Below are positions 1-7,887 of a DNA stretch of 30,999 nt, in pieces (the stretch's first letter is position 1; each line of letters starts with the position of its first letter). A program made the position numbers and the translations under genes. Source of the DNA: CAYJPK01 sp964372035 (GTDB lineage: Bacteria; Desulfobacterota; Desulfovibrionia; Desulfovibrionales; Desulfovibrionaceae). The notes beneath the pieces are model-generated. The model did not search any database, was not told the DNA's origin, and was given only the letters and a program-made list of their open reading frames with translations. The stretch lies in the NCBI GenBank assembly GCA_964372035.1, contig CAYJPK010000018.1, positions 1 to 30,999 of the forward strand. Direction: 5' to 3'.

Positions 1-66
1 ATGATAAAGTTGGAAATGGATTTTTAGTTGTCCTACAAAAATAGGCAAAAGTTTTTATTATAGTTA

Positions 67-140
67 GTTGATGATGAAAAACATGTTAATATACCGTAAT
101 AAATGGATTTACTAGTCAAAATTTACAAATAAAAATGCAA
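67..140 (+). repeat. Diverged direct repeat, copy 1
   Basis: About 74 bases from GTTGATGATGAAAAAC to AAAAATGCAA align by eye with 352-426 at roughly three quarters identity. Shared blocks include GTAATAAA, GATTT(A/G)CTAG and ACAAATAAA(A/T)ATGCAA. The two copies flank the hairpin-rich core of the intergenic region, in the same orientation. The degree of divergence suggests an old duplication. Confidence 0.5.
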
Positions 141-179
141 GAAATAAGGACATGGAATGTGCTTTTCTTGCATTTTTAT
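129..179. terminator. 16-bp perfect stem, terminator-like
   Basis: The arm 129-144 (ATAAAAATGCAAGAAA) is the exact reverse complement of 164-179, leaving a 19-nt loop. It is A/T-rich with A runs on one side and T runs on the other, so it could end transcription in either direction. A gene to the left of the window could end here. The left arm overlaps the end of the diverged direct repeat, but the right arm has no counterpart after the second copy. Confidence 0.5.
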
Positions 180-212
180 GGTTTTAAAAGATAGTTTTTC
201 AGCATCGGCTTA

Positions 213-240
213 CAAAGTTTTTGCGAAAGCAAAAAATTTG
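213..240. other. Hairpin with GNRA-type loop
   Basis: CAAA-G-TTTTTGC pairs with GCAAAAA-A-TTTG around a GAAA loop, giving 11 pairs and one mismatch in 28 nt. A second short hairpin follows at 256-274 (GCTAGAA pairing with TTCTAGC around 5 nt). Compact stems with stable loops suggest an RNA-level structure or a repeat-element core; no known RNA family was recognised. Confidence 0.4.
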
Positions 241-284
241 CGCCACGTAAAACAAGCTAGAATTTATTTCTAGCGTCCCGCAAG

Positions 285-347
285 GGTGTTTGGAGTGAAC
301 GTGCTTTTAGAAAAAGACATTGAAAATGACTTTTTCAGCTACGACTA
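285..347 (+). repeat. 63-bp dispersed hairpin repeat, left copy
   Basis: This segment, from GGTGTTTGGAGTG to CAGCTACGACTA, matches the reverse complement of 30937-30999 at 55 of 63 positions by hand alignment. Inside it, GAAAAAGACATT can pair with AATGACTTTTTC with one mismatch; the right copy keeps the same stem and mismatch position. A 20-nt relative of its right end appears at 191-210. It looks like an intergenic REP-type or small non-autonomous element. No transposase is nearby. Confidence 0.65.
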
Positions 348-351
348 ATTA

Positions 352-426
352 GTCGATGATTAAAAATACTCTAACACTCTGTAATAAAAAAGATTTGCTA
401 GCTAAAATAAACAAATAAATATGCAA
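352..426 (+). repeat. Diverged direct repeat, copy 2
   Basis: This is the partner of 67-140. It starts inside the 14-bp palindrome CGACTAATTAGTCG (342-355), immediately after the 63-bp repeat, and ends in ATGCAA. The ACAAATAAATATGCAA block is the best-kept part. Confidence 0.5.
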
Positions 427-495
427 AAAAAAACGATGTTTCTATTTTTTACTTTTTTATTACAAAATATTATTGTATTTTTTTTCCTAGATTCA

Positions 496-1755
496 TTATT
501 TTCTCTTTAAAAACTTGGCTGCTAGGATAAACATAAAGCGAATAAAAATATTGTCTAAAGCTTTATGAGCTTCTTTTAATTTTGCTGGAATATCAATGTT
601 TTGAGGGCAACGTATTGTGCATTTTCCACAACTTATACATAAATTAGCACCAGCTTTTTGACCAAGATATCCAGCGCATTTGCTTAAATATTGTAGCCTA
701 GTTATTCTTGCAGTTTTACCAAAGAAATATAGGCTATTATAGTCATTAAAAGTGCTAGGAATGTCAACTTGAGTTGGGCATGGCATGCAGTAAGCACAAC
801 CAGTGCATGGAACTTTCATTAGCTTAGCATAAACTTCTTTTACTTGCTTAATAAGATTTAGCTCTGATTTTGTCATTGAGTTTGGCTCTGTTATGCTTGC
901 AACTTGAATGTTTTCCTTGATATGTTTATTATCATTCATGCCACTTAAAACTATTGATACTTCTTTATAATTCATAACAAACCTTAGCCCGAAATACGCA
1001 GGGCTGAATTTATTTTGATCTAACAAATCCTTGGGGTTTATTTTATCGATATAACTATTACTTTCGTTGCTTTCTTCATAACTTGAAAATATTCTTTTTA
1101 CCTTATCTGGAGCTTTGTCAGCTAGTCCACCACCACGTAGTGGTTCCATTACAACAACGCCAATTCCAAGTTCATAAGCTCGCTTTAGTCCTGCAAGTCC
1201 AGCCTGATTGTTTTCATCTAAGTAATTGAATTGAATTTGACAAAAATCCCATTCGTAATCTTCTAAAATTTTAATAAATTCTTCTGATTTTCCGTGAAAA
1301 GAAAAACCGATATATTTAATTTCTCCTGACTTTTTTTTGTTATTTATGAAGTCAATAATTCCGATATTTTTAAGGCTAATCCAATCTTTAAGACTACCTA
1401 AAGTGTGCATTAAATAATAATCAATATAATTTGTATCAAGGCGCTTTAATTGAGTAGAAAAATATTTTTCAAGCTGCTCATGTTTTTTTATTAGATAAGC
1501 CGGAAGCTTATCTGCAATGAATATTTTATCTCGAATATTGTATTTTTTTGCAAATTCACCGAGAACAATTTCACTTTTACCACCATGATAAATATAGGCT
1601 GTATCATAATAATTTACGCCATTGTCAAAGGCTAACTTCATTTGAGTAAACGCTAGCTCTTTATCAACAACTCCAGACTTTAAAGGAAATCTCATGCAAC
1701 CATAGCCAAGGAGTGAAACGGGCTTAGAGTTTTTAGTAAGTTCTCTATATAACAT
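496..1755 (-). CDS. Aldo/keto reductase with C-terminal double [4Fe-4S] domain
   Basis: This 419-aa protein should be a cytoplasmic NAD(P)H-linked carbonyl oxidoreductase of the AKR family that also carries iron-sulfur clusters. The AKR tetrad is present: D51, Y56 (YYDTAYIYH), K83 (ADKLP) and H117 (YLMHT). After the TIM barrel come two Cys motifs, CTGCAYCMPCP and CISCGKCTIRCP, typical of the 4Fe-4S AKR subgroup. The ATG at 1753-1755 is chosen because AGAGG lies about 8 nt upstream and the protein then starts MLYRELTKN, as family members usually do; an upstream in-frame start would overlap the MerR gene. It lies 22 bp after the MerR gene on the same strand, so the two are probably co-transcribed. 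The substrate is not evident. Confidence 0.9.
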   Translation of the reverse strand: MLYRELTKNSKPVSLLGYGCMRFPLKSGVVDKELAFTQMKLAFDNGVNYYDTAYIYHGGKSEIVLGEFAKKYNIRDKIFIADKLPAYLIKKHEQLEKYFSTQLKRLDTNYIDYYLMHTLGSLKDWISLKNIGIIDFINNKKKSGEIKYIGFSFHGKSEEFIKILEDYEWDFCQIQFNYLDENNQAGLAGLKRAYELGIGVVVMEPLRGGGLADKAPDKVKRIFSSYEESNESNSYIDKINPKDLLDQNKFSPAYFGLRFVMNYKEVSIVLSGMNDNKHIKENIQVASITEPNSMTKSELNLIKQVKEVYAKLMKVPCTGCAYCMPCPTQVDIPSTFNDYNSLYFFGKTARITRLQYLSKCAGYLGQKAGANLCISCGKCTIRCPQNIDIPAKLKEAHKALDNIFIRFMFILAAKFLKRK

Positions 1756-1777
1756 ATTATTTCCTCTTTTTTTCCTT

Positions 1778-2617
1778 TTATGCCATAATCTGCATTTCAA
1801 AGGACATATCTTTTTGACCTACTTTTTTTTCCAAAATATCAGATAAGATTAACATATTATTATCATACAATAATTTTGAGTTAACATGTTTTTGTATTGC
1901 TGGCATAATGCTTGTGTATGGATAATATGAACAAATAAATTTATTCTTGGGAATGTTTATTATTCTTGCATTCTCAAGCATTTTATTTCTTATTTTCTTT
2001 ATTTCAACATAAAGTTTTGATTGTAGCTTTCCATTTTCAATGAAAAAGCATAGACCTTGCTCAATTGACATAGAGAGTTTATATTTAGTAACAATAAAAT
2101 ACAGCTCTGTGATTTTTTCCCAATATTTTGAGATATCAAAAATTTTCAATTCTTGTACAATATCTGATGAAGCTTCATTTAAAAAACTAAAGGGCATTTC
2201 AAATGGTAGAGTTAGAAAACATCTTTGCTCTATACTTTTAGTGTATTCTTCACCCACAAATACATTAACACTATTTTCCTTAACGTGCTTTGCTGCAGTA
2301 TCTAAAAAATACAAGTCACGCTCTAGCTTTTTAATTGAATCATTAACTTTATTTTTTGCATAACTAATAAAGTCCTCCAAACCAAGTTCATTATTTTCTT
2401 GAATATAATGTGATAAATCTTTTAAGGGAATGCCTAGTTCAATGCTTATAATTATCAAATCAAGCTTTAACATTTGGCTATTAGAGTAGTATCTATAACC
2501 ATTTTCTGGATTAGTATATGCTGGCGTTAAAATTCCAATTTCATCATAATACCTTAAAGATGTATGGCTTACACGTTTTATTTTTGAAACTTCGCCAATT
2601 GATAAATATTTTTTCAT
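1778..2617 (-). CDS. MerR-family transcriptional regulator
   Basis: A 279-aa regulator. The N-terminal winged helix reads YLSIGEVSKIKRVSHTSLRY and continues with the YYDEIGIL and NGYRYYS signatures, followed by a helical dimerisation segment (about residues 75-115). The C-terminal half (about 120-279) looks like a GyrI/BltR-type effector-binding domain and has no Cys metal-binding motif, so a drug or other small molecule is a likelier inducer than a metal. It is divergent from the MATE exporter; the 141-bp gap holds a MerR-type promoter with a 17-bp dyad, overlapped by a TATAAT on the minus strand, which suggests autoregulation. By analogy with BmrR and BltR it should activate the exporter. 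Confidence 0.9.
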   Translation of the reverse strand: MKKYLSIGEVSKIKRVSHTSLRYYDEIGILTPAYTNPENGYRYYSNSQMLKLDLIIISIELGIPLKDLSHYIQENNELGLEDFISYAKNKVNDSIKKLERDLYFLDTAAKHVKENSVNVFVGEEYTKSIEQRCFLTLPFEMPFSFLNEASSDIVQELKIFDISKYWEKITELYFIVTKYKLSMSIEQGLCFFIENGKLQSKLYVEIKKIRNKMLENARIINIPKNKFICSYYPYTSIMPAIQKHVNSKLLYDNNMLILSDILEKKVGQKDMSFEMQIMA

Positions 2618-2635
2618 ACTAACCTCAAAAAAAAC

Positions 2636-2666
2636 TTGACTCTAATATTATATTAGACTTTAGAAT
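2636..2666 (+). promoter_or_regulatory. MerR-type promoter and operator for the MATE gene
   Basis: TTGACT (2636-2641) and TAGAAT (2661-2666) are separated by 19 bp, the over-long spacer characteristic of MerR-activated promoters. The 17-nt palindrome TCTAATATTATATTAGA (2641-2657, perfect about its centre base) sits in the spacer where a MerR dimer binds and untwists DNA. The minus strand of the dyad contains TATAAT, a possible -10 for the regulator's own gene. The leader to the MATE ATG would be about 85 nt. Confidence 0.75.
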
Positions 2667-2758
2667 GTTTTAACATGAAGTTAAGAAGTTTAAAAGTATT
2701 TTTTCATGCATAATTTTTAAGCAAATTGAAATAGCTTTATGTTATAAAAGGTGTTAGA

Positions 2759-4120
2759 ATGATAGATAATATTAATTTAAAAACAGTAATGAAATTTACA
2801 CTGCCTTCAATAAGTGCAATGGTCTTTTTAAGCCTTTACACTATGGTTGATGGTATATTTGTATCTAACTTTATTGGCACAAATGCACTTTCAGCGACTA
2901 ATATTGTTTTTCCTGCAATTACTCTTTTTTATGCAATTGGTACAATGTTTGGAGCTGGTGGAAATGCTATTTGCGCAACACTGCTTGGAGAAGGTAATTT
3001 AAAGCAAGCTAGACAGAAACTTACACTTTTTATTACAACAGCTTTTAGCTTAGGTCTTTTAATCACATTGTTTGTTGTAATGAATTTAACTGATATATTA
3101 TATCTGTTAGGTGCTAACAGTGAGACTTTTGATTATGCCTATGATTTTATGTTTTTTATTGCGTTATTTGCACCTTTTTGTATTATCCAAATTATAATGG
3201 AAAATGCTTTAATTGCAGCTGGTAGACCTGGTCTTTCACTAATTACAATATTAGCTGGTGGCGCAACAAATGTTGTTTTAGATTATATTTTTATTAAGCT
3301 TGGCTTTGGTATGGCAGGAATTGGCATAGCAACTGGGCTTGGTTATATTGTGCCATGTTTAATTAGTGGTATCTATTTTTCAACCAATAGAAAAGCAAAA
3401 GATTTATGTTTTTCAAAGTTTAGCTTTGATTATCAGGCTATTTTAAAGGCTTGCTCTAATGGTTTATCAGAAATGGTCACAATGCTTGCTGGTGCTATAA
3501 TTAATTATCTATTTAATATAATTACACTTAAGTTGGCTGGTAATGCTGGCGTTTCTGCAATTACAGTTATTTTATATTCTCAAATGTTATTTAACTCGTT
3601 ATTTGTTGGCTATACAACAGGGATTGCACCCGTTATAAGTTTTAATTTTGGTGCTAAAAATTCAGAAAAATTGAAAAAACTTTTTGAACTAAATTTAAAA
3701 ATTGTAGGCTGTGTTTCCTTTAGTATTACATTGATGGCTTTGTTATTCAGCGATGTTGTGGCATCACTTTTCTTGAAAAATGATGCAAAAGGCCTTGAAC
3801 TTGCAATAGGTGGCTTATCATTATTTGCTTATTCTTTTTTATTTTCAGGCTTTAATATCTTTTGTTCTGGAATGTTTACAGCTTATTCAAATGGTAGAGT
3901 TTCAGCACTTGTATCATTTTTACGCACCTTTTTATTTATAACAGTTTCACTATTAGTTTTACCAAAATTTTTGGGCATGACTGGTGTGTGGCTTGCAATT
4001 CCTATTGCGGAGTTTTTATCATTCTTTATTGCCGTTTACTTTATTAATAAGTCAAAAGTTTATATTGAGATGACTAAAGAGAGTGAAAGTGTTTTAAAAA
4101 TAGTGCCACAAAGAGTTTAA
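2759..4120 (+). CDS. MATE-family multidrug efflux transporter
   Basis: A 453-aa inner-membrane protein of about 12 hydrophobic helices, the usual MATE length and topology. The N-terminus (KFTLPSISAMVFLSLYTMVD, then GIFVSNFIG) resembles the MepA/DinF-like branch, which exports cationic drugs in exchange for Na+ or H+. AAGGTG lies 6 nt before the ATG. It is expressed from the MerR-type promoter at 2636-2666, divergent from the regulator, which fits a substrate-induced efflux unit. The physiological substrate cannot be read from the sequence. No clear terminator follows. Confidence 0.92.
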   Translation: MIDNINLKTVMKFTLPSISAMVFLSLYTMVDGIFVSNFIGTNALSATNIVFPAITLFYAIGTMFGAGGNAICATLLGEGNLKQARQKLTLFITTAFSLGLLITLFVVMNLTDILYLLGANSETFDYAYDFMFFIALFAPFCIIQIIMENALIAAGRPGLSLITILAGGATNVVLDYIFIKLGFGMAGIGIATGLGYIVPCLISGIYFSTNRKAKDLCFSKFSFDYQAILKACSNGLSEMVTMLAGAIINYLFNIITLKLAGNAGVSAITVILYSQMLFNSLFVGYTTGIAPVISFNFGAKNSEKLKKLFELNLKIVGCVSFSITLMALLFSDVVASLFLKNDAKGLELAIGGLSLFAYSFLFSGFNIFCSGMFTAYSNGRVSALVSFLRTFLFITVSLLVLPKFLGMTGVWLAIPIAEFLSFFIAVYFINKSKVYIEMTKESESVLKIVPQRV

Positions 4121-4148
4121 ATTTGAAGTAGTATTTATCACAAATGAC

Positions 4149-4177
4149 TTGACATTTTACTTGGCTCTATTCATTAT
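4149..4177 (+). promoter_or_regulatory. Sigma70-type promoter upstream of the flavoprotein gene
   Basis: A consensus -35 TTGACA (4149-4154) is followed after 17 bp by CATTAT (4172-4177, 4 of 6 to TATAAT). It sits 56 bp before the ATG at 4233 in the 112-bp gap after the MATE gene, so it probably starts the HI0933/gluQ transcript. Confidence 0.55.
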
Positions 4178-4232
4178 CGCTGAGTGTTAGATAATTACAT
4201 TAAATATAAAAACTGCATAAATATAGAAAATA

Positions 4233-5396
4233 ATGAATAAAATACATGATATAATAATAATTGGCGGCGGCGTTTCTGGTTTATTTGCTGGCTATTTGCT
4301 TAAAAAAAGTGGCAATACATCTTTTGCAATTTTAGAAAAAACAAAGCAGGCAGGGCGCAAATTATGCGTTTCTGGCGGTGGTTACGGCAATTTAACTAAT
4401 AAATTTTTATCTGCCCAAAACTATATTAGTAATGATAATGAATTTGTAGGGCATGCTTTGAAATCCTTTAGTTTCAAATCGGCTATGGCTCTTTTTAAAG
4501 AGCTCAAACTTGAGTTAGAAGAGCGAGAATTTGGACAAATATTTTCATTACAGCTAGCTCGGGATTTTCGTGATAAATTGGCTAATGAGCTACCGATAAT
4601 TACGGACTGTGAAGTTAGTGCAATCAGGCATGATAACATGTTTAGAATTGATACAAGTCGCGGTAATTTTTTAGCAAAAAAAATATTAATTGCGACTGGT
4701 TCTCCTGCTTATCCGCAACTTGAAGCAAGTGCTATTGGTTTAAGTTTAGCAAAATCATTTAAGCTTGGTTCATATCCATTTTCACCGGCTTTAACACCCT
4801 TTCTTTTACCAGAAAGCTCAAAATTGCGTGAACTTTCTGGCATTAGCCTTGATGTTGGAATAAAAGTTTTAGGCAAAAAGCTTATTCGTCCATTGTTATT
4901 TACTCATACTGGAATTTCAGGGCCTGCTGTATTGCTTTTATCTTGCTATCATAATGGTGATAACGTCGAAATTGATTTTCTACCAAGTGAAGATATTATT
5001 AAGTTATGTCATGAAGCTGCTAACGGTAAATTATTATTAAAAAATTTACTATCACGCTATTTGCCAAATCGTTTGGTTGATACACTTTTGCCACCTGAAC
5101 TTGCAAATAAAAAAGTTGCTGAATTATCAAAAAAACATCGTGTTGAAATTGCAAATTCAATTCATAAATATCTTATATCAGACTATAAACTTGCACCCTT
5201 TGCAAAAGCTGAAGCTGCCAAGGGCGGTATTGCGACAAAGGATATTAATCCTAGAACGATGGAAAGCTATAAGCAAGAAAATTTGTATGTATCAGGTGAA
5301 GTCCTCGATGTTTTAGGGCAACTTGGCGGATATAATATTCATTTTGCCTTGGCTAGTGCTTATGTTGCTGTTCAAGCTGTATTAGAAAAAAAATAA
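4233..5396 (+). CDS. HI0933/YhiN-family FAD-dependent oxidoreductase
   Basis: A 387-aa flavoprotein. The N-terminal dinucleotide-binding motif is IIIIGGGVSGLFAG (residues about 7-20), the HI0933-type GRKLCVSGGGYGNLTN block follows at about 46, and the C-terminal FAD block ENLYVSGEVLDVLGQLGG is intact. Length and motifs match the family annotated as NAD(P)/FAD-dependent or aminoacetone-oxidase-like (BaiN-related); the in vivo reaction is poorly defined for most members. The usual GGGRCN motif is GGGYGN here. It has its own promoter and is followed after 17 bp by gluQ, so the two probably share a transcript. Confidence 0.88.
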   Translation: MNKIHDIIIIGGGVSGLFAGYLLKKSGNTSFAILEKTKQAGRKLCVSGGGYGNLTNKFLSAQNYISNDNEFVGHALKSFSFKSAMALFKELKLELEEREFGQIFSLQLARDFRDKLANELPIITDCEVSAIRHDNMFRIDTSRGNFLAKKILIATGSPAYPQLEASAIGLSLAKSFKLGSYPFSPALTPFLLPESSKLRELSGISLDVGIKVLGKKLIRPLLFTHTGISGPAVLLLSCYHNGDNVEIDFLPSEDIIKLCHEAANGKLLLKNLLSRYLPNRLVDTLLPPELANKKVAELSKKHRVEIANSIHKYLISDYKLAPFAKAEAAKGGIATKDINPRTMESYKQENLYVSGEVLDVLGQLGGYNIHFALASAYVAVQAVLEKK

Positions 5397-5413
5397 TCAA
5401 AAAAACTAATAAT

Positions 5414-6355
5414 ATGCAAATAGTAGGAAGATTAGCCCCAAGCCCAACAGGTTATTTACACCTTGGAAATGCTTTTTCTTTTATGATTGCGTGCTTACTT
5501 TGTAAAAAAGATAAGGGTAAGCTGATTTTAAGAATTGAAGATATTGATTCTGATCGTGCAAACCCAGAATTTTTAAAAGAAATAATTAATGATTTAGCGT
5601 GGCTTGGAATTGATTATGAAAAAGAACTTTATTTTCAAAGCAAGCGTTTAGATATTTATGAAAAACATCTAACTTTACTTAATAATTGCACTTATCCTTG
5701 TTTTTGCACTCGTGCTGAACTTCGCTCACTAGCATCAGCCCCTCATGTTGGTGATATTGGGGCTGTGTATCCTGGAATATGTCGCAATTTATCTAAAGAA
5801 AAGCTTGAAGAATATAAAAAAAATGGACGCAAAAGTTCAATTCGCCTTTACTGCCCAAAAGATATATATGAATTTAATGATATGATTTATGGTAAACAAT
5901 CTAGCAGTTTAGCTGATTGTGGTGGAGATTTTGCTTTGCGTCGTTCTGATGGCGTTTTCGCATACCAGTTAGCTGTAACAGTTGATGATGGCTTAATGGG
6001 TGTTAATCAAGTAGTGCGTGGAGTTGACTTGCTTAGTTCAACATATAGGCAGTTGGCATTGTTTGACTTGTTTGGCTTTAAGCGTCCAAATTATGCACAT
6101 ATTCCGCTTGTTTGCGATAGTGACGGTGAGCGCTTAGCAAAAAGGCATAATAGCCTAACTTTAAAATCTTTACAAGCCGAAGGTATAAGCTCTGAAAGTA
6201 TAATTGGCTATTTAGCCTATAAATCAGGACTTATTAATAGTTTAAATAAAATATCCCTAACGACACTATTAGCTTATTTTGATATTAAGAATATTAAGCC
6301 ACAAAATATTATTCTTGATACTGATATTGTTTCAATTTTAAAAAATATTTCTTAG
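5414..6355 (+). CDS. gluQ: Glutamyl-Q tRNA(Asp) synthetase
   Basis: A 313-aa truncated GluRS paralogue that attaches glutamate to queuosine in the tRNA(Asp) anticodon. The class I HIGH-like motif is HLGN (residues 16-19, in APSPTGYLHLGNAF). The zinc-site pattern FCTR then YPGICR (about residues 96-120) and the KRHNS motif (243-247) replacing KMSKS are typical of GluQ. The anticodon-binding half of GluRS is missing, as expected for the family. No strong Shine-Dalgarno is visible before the ATG, so translation may depend on the flavoprotein gene 17 bp upstream. It ends at the bidirectional hairpin 6368-6402. Confidence 0.93.
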   Translation: MQIVGRLAPSPTGYLHLGNAFSFMIACLLCKKDKGKLILRIEDIDSDRANPEFLKEIINDLAWLGIDYEKELYFQSKRLDIYEKHLTLLNNCTYPCFCTRAELRSLASAPHVGDIGAVYPGICRNLSKEKLEEYKKNGRKSSIRLYCPKDIYEFNDMIYGKQSSSLADCGGDFALRRSDGVFAYQLAVTVDDGLMGVNQVVRGVDLLSSTYRQLALFDLFGFKRPNYAHIPLVCDSDGERLAKRHNSLTLKSLQAEGISSESIIGYLAYKSGLINSLNKISLTTLLAYFDIKNIKPQNIILDTDIVSILKNIS

Positions 6356-6367
6356 TAAAATCTAAAA

Positions 6368-6402
6368 ATAAAGGGAATATCTTTGAAAAGAATTCCCTTT
6401 AT
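6368..6402. terminator. Bidirectional terminator between gluQ and the DUF362 gene
   Basis: ATAAAGGGAAT (6368-6378) pairs exactly with ATTCCCTTTAT (6392-6402) around a 13-nt loop. It lies between converging genes with A/T-rich flanks on both sides, so it can serve both strands. Confidence 0.75.
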
Positions 6403-6424
6403 ATCACGATAAAAATTAAAACAA

Positions 6425-7510
6425 TTAAATTTCTTCTAATTTATATTCTAATTGTCCAAGATTTAATTTAGCAGCATGAATTAATTGCTCAAGCGGTTTT
6501 AACTTTGGGTGAATTTCTAAAAACTTATCACAAGCTTCAGTTCCACAAGAACAACCATAAGCCTTTGCATTTACAATATCATAACAAGCTTTATCAAGTG
6601 CAACTGGGTCATCAGAACCAATAATACCAATATCAGGGACTATTGCAGGGTCACTCCAGTTATGGCAATCACAACCAGGAGTAATATCCATCAAGAAATT
6701 GATATAGAGTGGACGTTTTTTATCTTTAACAGCTCCAAGTGCATATTCTGCTATACGGTGACCAAACTTAGTAAGGCTATCAGTTTCCCATGTTAAATTA
6801 ATTGCATGGGTAGGGCAAATCTCAAGACAATTTCCACAAGCCATACATTCTTTAGGATCAATATAGGCTTTTTCTTTGATTTTAATTGCCATTACAGGGC
6901 AACGATATTCGCAAGCTCCACAGGCAATACAGTTACTTTCATCAACAACAACATCGTTTGCATGCTGCTCTCTTTTTCCAAGAGCAGGGGCACAACCCAT
7001 CGCAAGATTTTTTATAGCACCACCAAAACCAGCAAGCGGGTGACCTTTAAAGTGAGAAATTGTAACAATAGCATCAGAATCTAAAATAACAGGAGAAATA
7101 AGCACACGCTTAAAATGATCTCCTTCAATTTCAACTTCACGCCAATCAAAACCACGAAGACCATCAGAAATAATCATCGGAGCGCCAGTTACTTCATAAC
7201 CAAAGCCATGTTTAATTGCAGTTTCAAGGTGGTCAACAGCGTTATGTCTTTTATATTTATAAAGTGTATTTGAATCAGTTAAAAATGGCTTACCGCCTTG
7301 TGCCTTAACTGCATCAACCACGTGGCGTACAAAATAAGGACGAACAAAGGTATCATTACCAAGTTCTCCAAAGTGAAGTTTAATGGCCGTTAAGGCTTCT
7401 TTATCAATGCTTTGTGCAAAATCAAGTTTTTCAAGAACAGCACATAAGCGATCATCTTTTGCAACACCAGCTTTAAACGGTGCAAAATATACTTTTTTCA
7501 AGCTTTCCAT
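6425..7510 (-). CDS. DUF362-family protein with two [4Fe-4S] motifs
   Basis: A 361-aa cytoplasmic iron-sulfur protein of unknown reaction. The N-terminal DUF362 part includes KLHFGELGNDTFVRP and the ISHFKGHPLAGFGGAIKNL block. A ferredoxin-type insert has C194/C197/C200/C204 (CIACGACEYRCP) and C222/C225/C228/C232 (CMACGNCLEICP), enough for two [4Fe-4S] clusters. The C-terminal part holds the conserved GSDDPVALDKACYD stretch. GGAG lies about 8 nt before the ATG. It follows the small ferredoxin gene on the same strand, separated by a hairpin terminator, which suggests a functional link with partly separate expression. Family members in anaerobes are often annotated only as Fe-S or ferredoxin-like proteins; I do not assign a function. 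Confidence 0.88.
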   Translation of the reverse strand: MESLKKVYFAPFKAGVAKDDRLCAVLEKLDFAQSIDKEALTAIKLHFGELGNDTFVRPYFVRHVVDAVKAQGGKPFLTDSNTLYKYKRHNAVDHLETAIKHGFGYEVTGAPMIISDGLRGFDWREVEIEGDHFKRVLISPVILDSDAIVTISHFKGHPLAGFGGAIKNLAMGCAPALGKREQHANDVVVDESNCIACGACEYRCPVMAIKIKEKAYIDPKECMACGNCLEICPTHAINLTWETDSLTKFGHRIAEYALGAVKDKKRPLYINFLMDITPGCDCHNWSDPAIVPDIGIIGSDDPVALDKACYDIVNAKAYGCSCGTEACDKFLEIHPKLKPLEQLIHAAKLNLGQLEYKLEEI

Positions 7511-7532
7511 AGTTTTAGCTCCATATGAAAAA

Positions 7533-7569
7533 AGGTTTCACAAAGTCTTAAAAAAGACAATGGAAACCT
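7533..7569 (-). terminator. Terminator after the ferredoxin gene
   Basis: On the minus strand AGGTTTC pairs with GAAACCT around an inner stem (GTCTT/AAGAC), followed by a run of six T. It sits in the 82-bp gap between the ferredoxin stop and the DUF362 start, so it probably ends most ferredoxin transcripts; readthrough could still feed the DUF362 gene. Confidence 0.65.
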
Positions 7570-7592
7570 GTATAATTTGGGTAAATTAAAGA

Positions 7593-7781
7593 CTAGTTTT
7601 CTTCAATTGAAACAGCGTTAACTTCGCAAACTTCAACGCATGATTCACAACCTAAGCACTCATCTTCATTAATTACAACTGATTTACCGTCTTGAAGTTC
7701 ATAAACTTCAACTGGACAAACATCAACACACTCGTTACAGCCAGTGCATTTGTCTTGTGCTACAGTAACATTCCAACCCAT
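7593..7781 (-). CDS. Small 2x[4Fe-4S] ferredoxin
   Basis: A 62-aa electron carrier. Cluster motifs are C12/C15/C18/C22 (CTGCNECVDVCP) and C42/C45/C48/C52 (CLGCESCVEVCE), each with four Cys, so two [4Fe-4S] clusters are expected. Sequence and length are very close, from memory, to Desulfovibrio ferredoxins; some of those have Asp in place of the second Cys of motif one, but here it is Cys. The ATG at 7779-7781 is preferred over an in-frame TTG four codons upstream because GGAGG lies 6 nt before it. It has its own promoter in the 106-bp gap after ilvA. Likely partners are pyruvate:ferredoxin oxidoreductase or other redox enzymes, which are not in this window. Confidence 0.95.
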   Translation of the reverse strand: MGWNVTVAQDKCTGCNECVDVCPVEVYELQDGKSVVINEDECLGCESCVEVCEVNAVSIEEN

Positions 7782-7838
7782 AGTATCCTCCAAAATTTGT
7801 TATTTACTTTTAGTAAACAACATGATTAGTTTTTTCTA

Positions 7839-7867
7839 TTCATATATATAATATGAAAATATGTCAA
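7839..7867 (-). promoter_or_regulatory. Ferredoxin promoter with embedded palindrome
   Basis: On the minus strand TTGACA (7862-7867) is followed after 17 bp by TATGAA (7839-7844). The spacer and -10 carry a perfect inverted repeat, TTCATAT-N5-ATATGAA (7839-7857), where a repressor could bind. The leader to the ATG would be about 50 nt. Confidence 0.5.
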
Positions 7868-7887
7868 TAGCTTTATTTTAGTTTATT

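Larger units (their letters stand above)
1..495. other. Non-coding region rich in repeats and hairpins
   Basis: No convincing gene is visible here; the longest ATG frames I followed are under about 15 codons. The stretch instead holds a 16-bp perfect inverted repeat (129-179), a 28-nt hairpin with a GAAA loop (213-240), a small hairpin (256-274), a 63-bp dispersed repeat (285-347) and two diverged direct repeats (67-140 and 352-426). The aldo/keto reductase gene on the minus strand ends at 496, so part of this region may end its transcript. What lies to the left of the window is unknown. Confidence 0.7.

Noticed and set aside
67..426. Possible CRISPR array
   Set aside because: Only two diverged repeat copies of about 75 bp exist, with no short regular repeats or spacers and no cas genes.
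461..480. Terminator of the aldo/keto reductase gene on the minus strand
   Set aside because: TACAA and TTGTA can form a weak 5-bp stem near T/A runs, but it is too short in this A/T-rich DNA to call.
2040..2363. 107-codon open frame on the plus strand
   Set aside because: It lies wholly inside the MerR gene on the opposite strand, has no recognisable domain or RBS, and its codon pattern is a shadow of the real gene.
5414..6355. Truncated gltX pseudogene
   Set aside because: The shortened GluRS-like length, zinc-site pattern and KRHNS motif are those of functional GluQ, not a broken GluRS.
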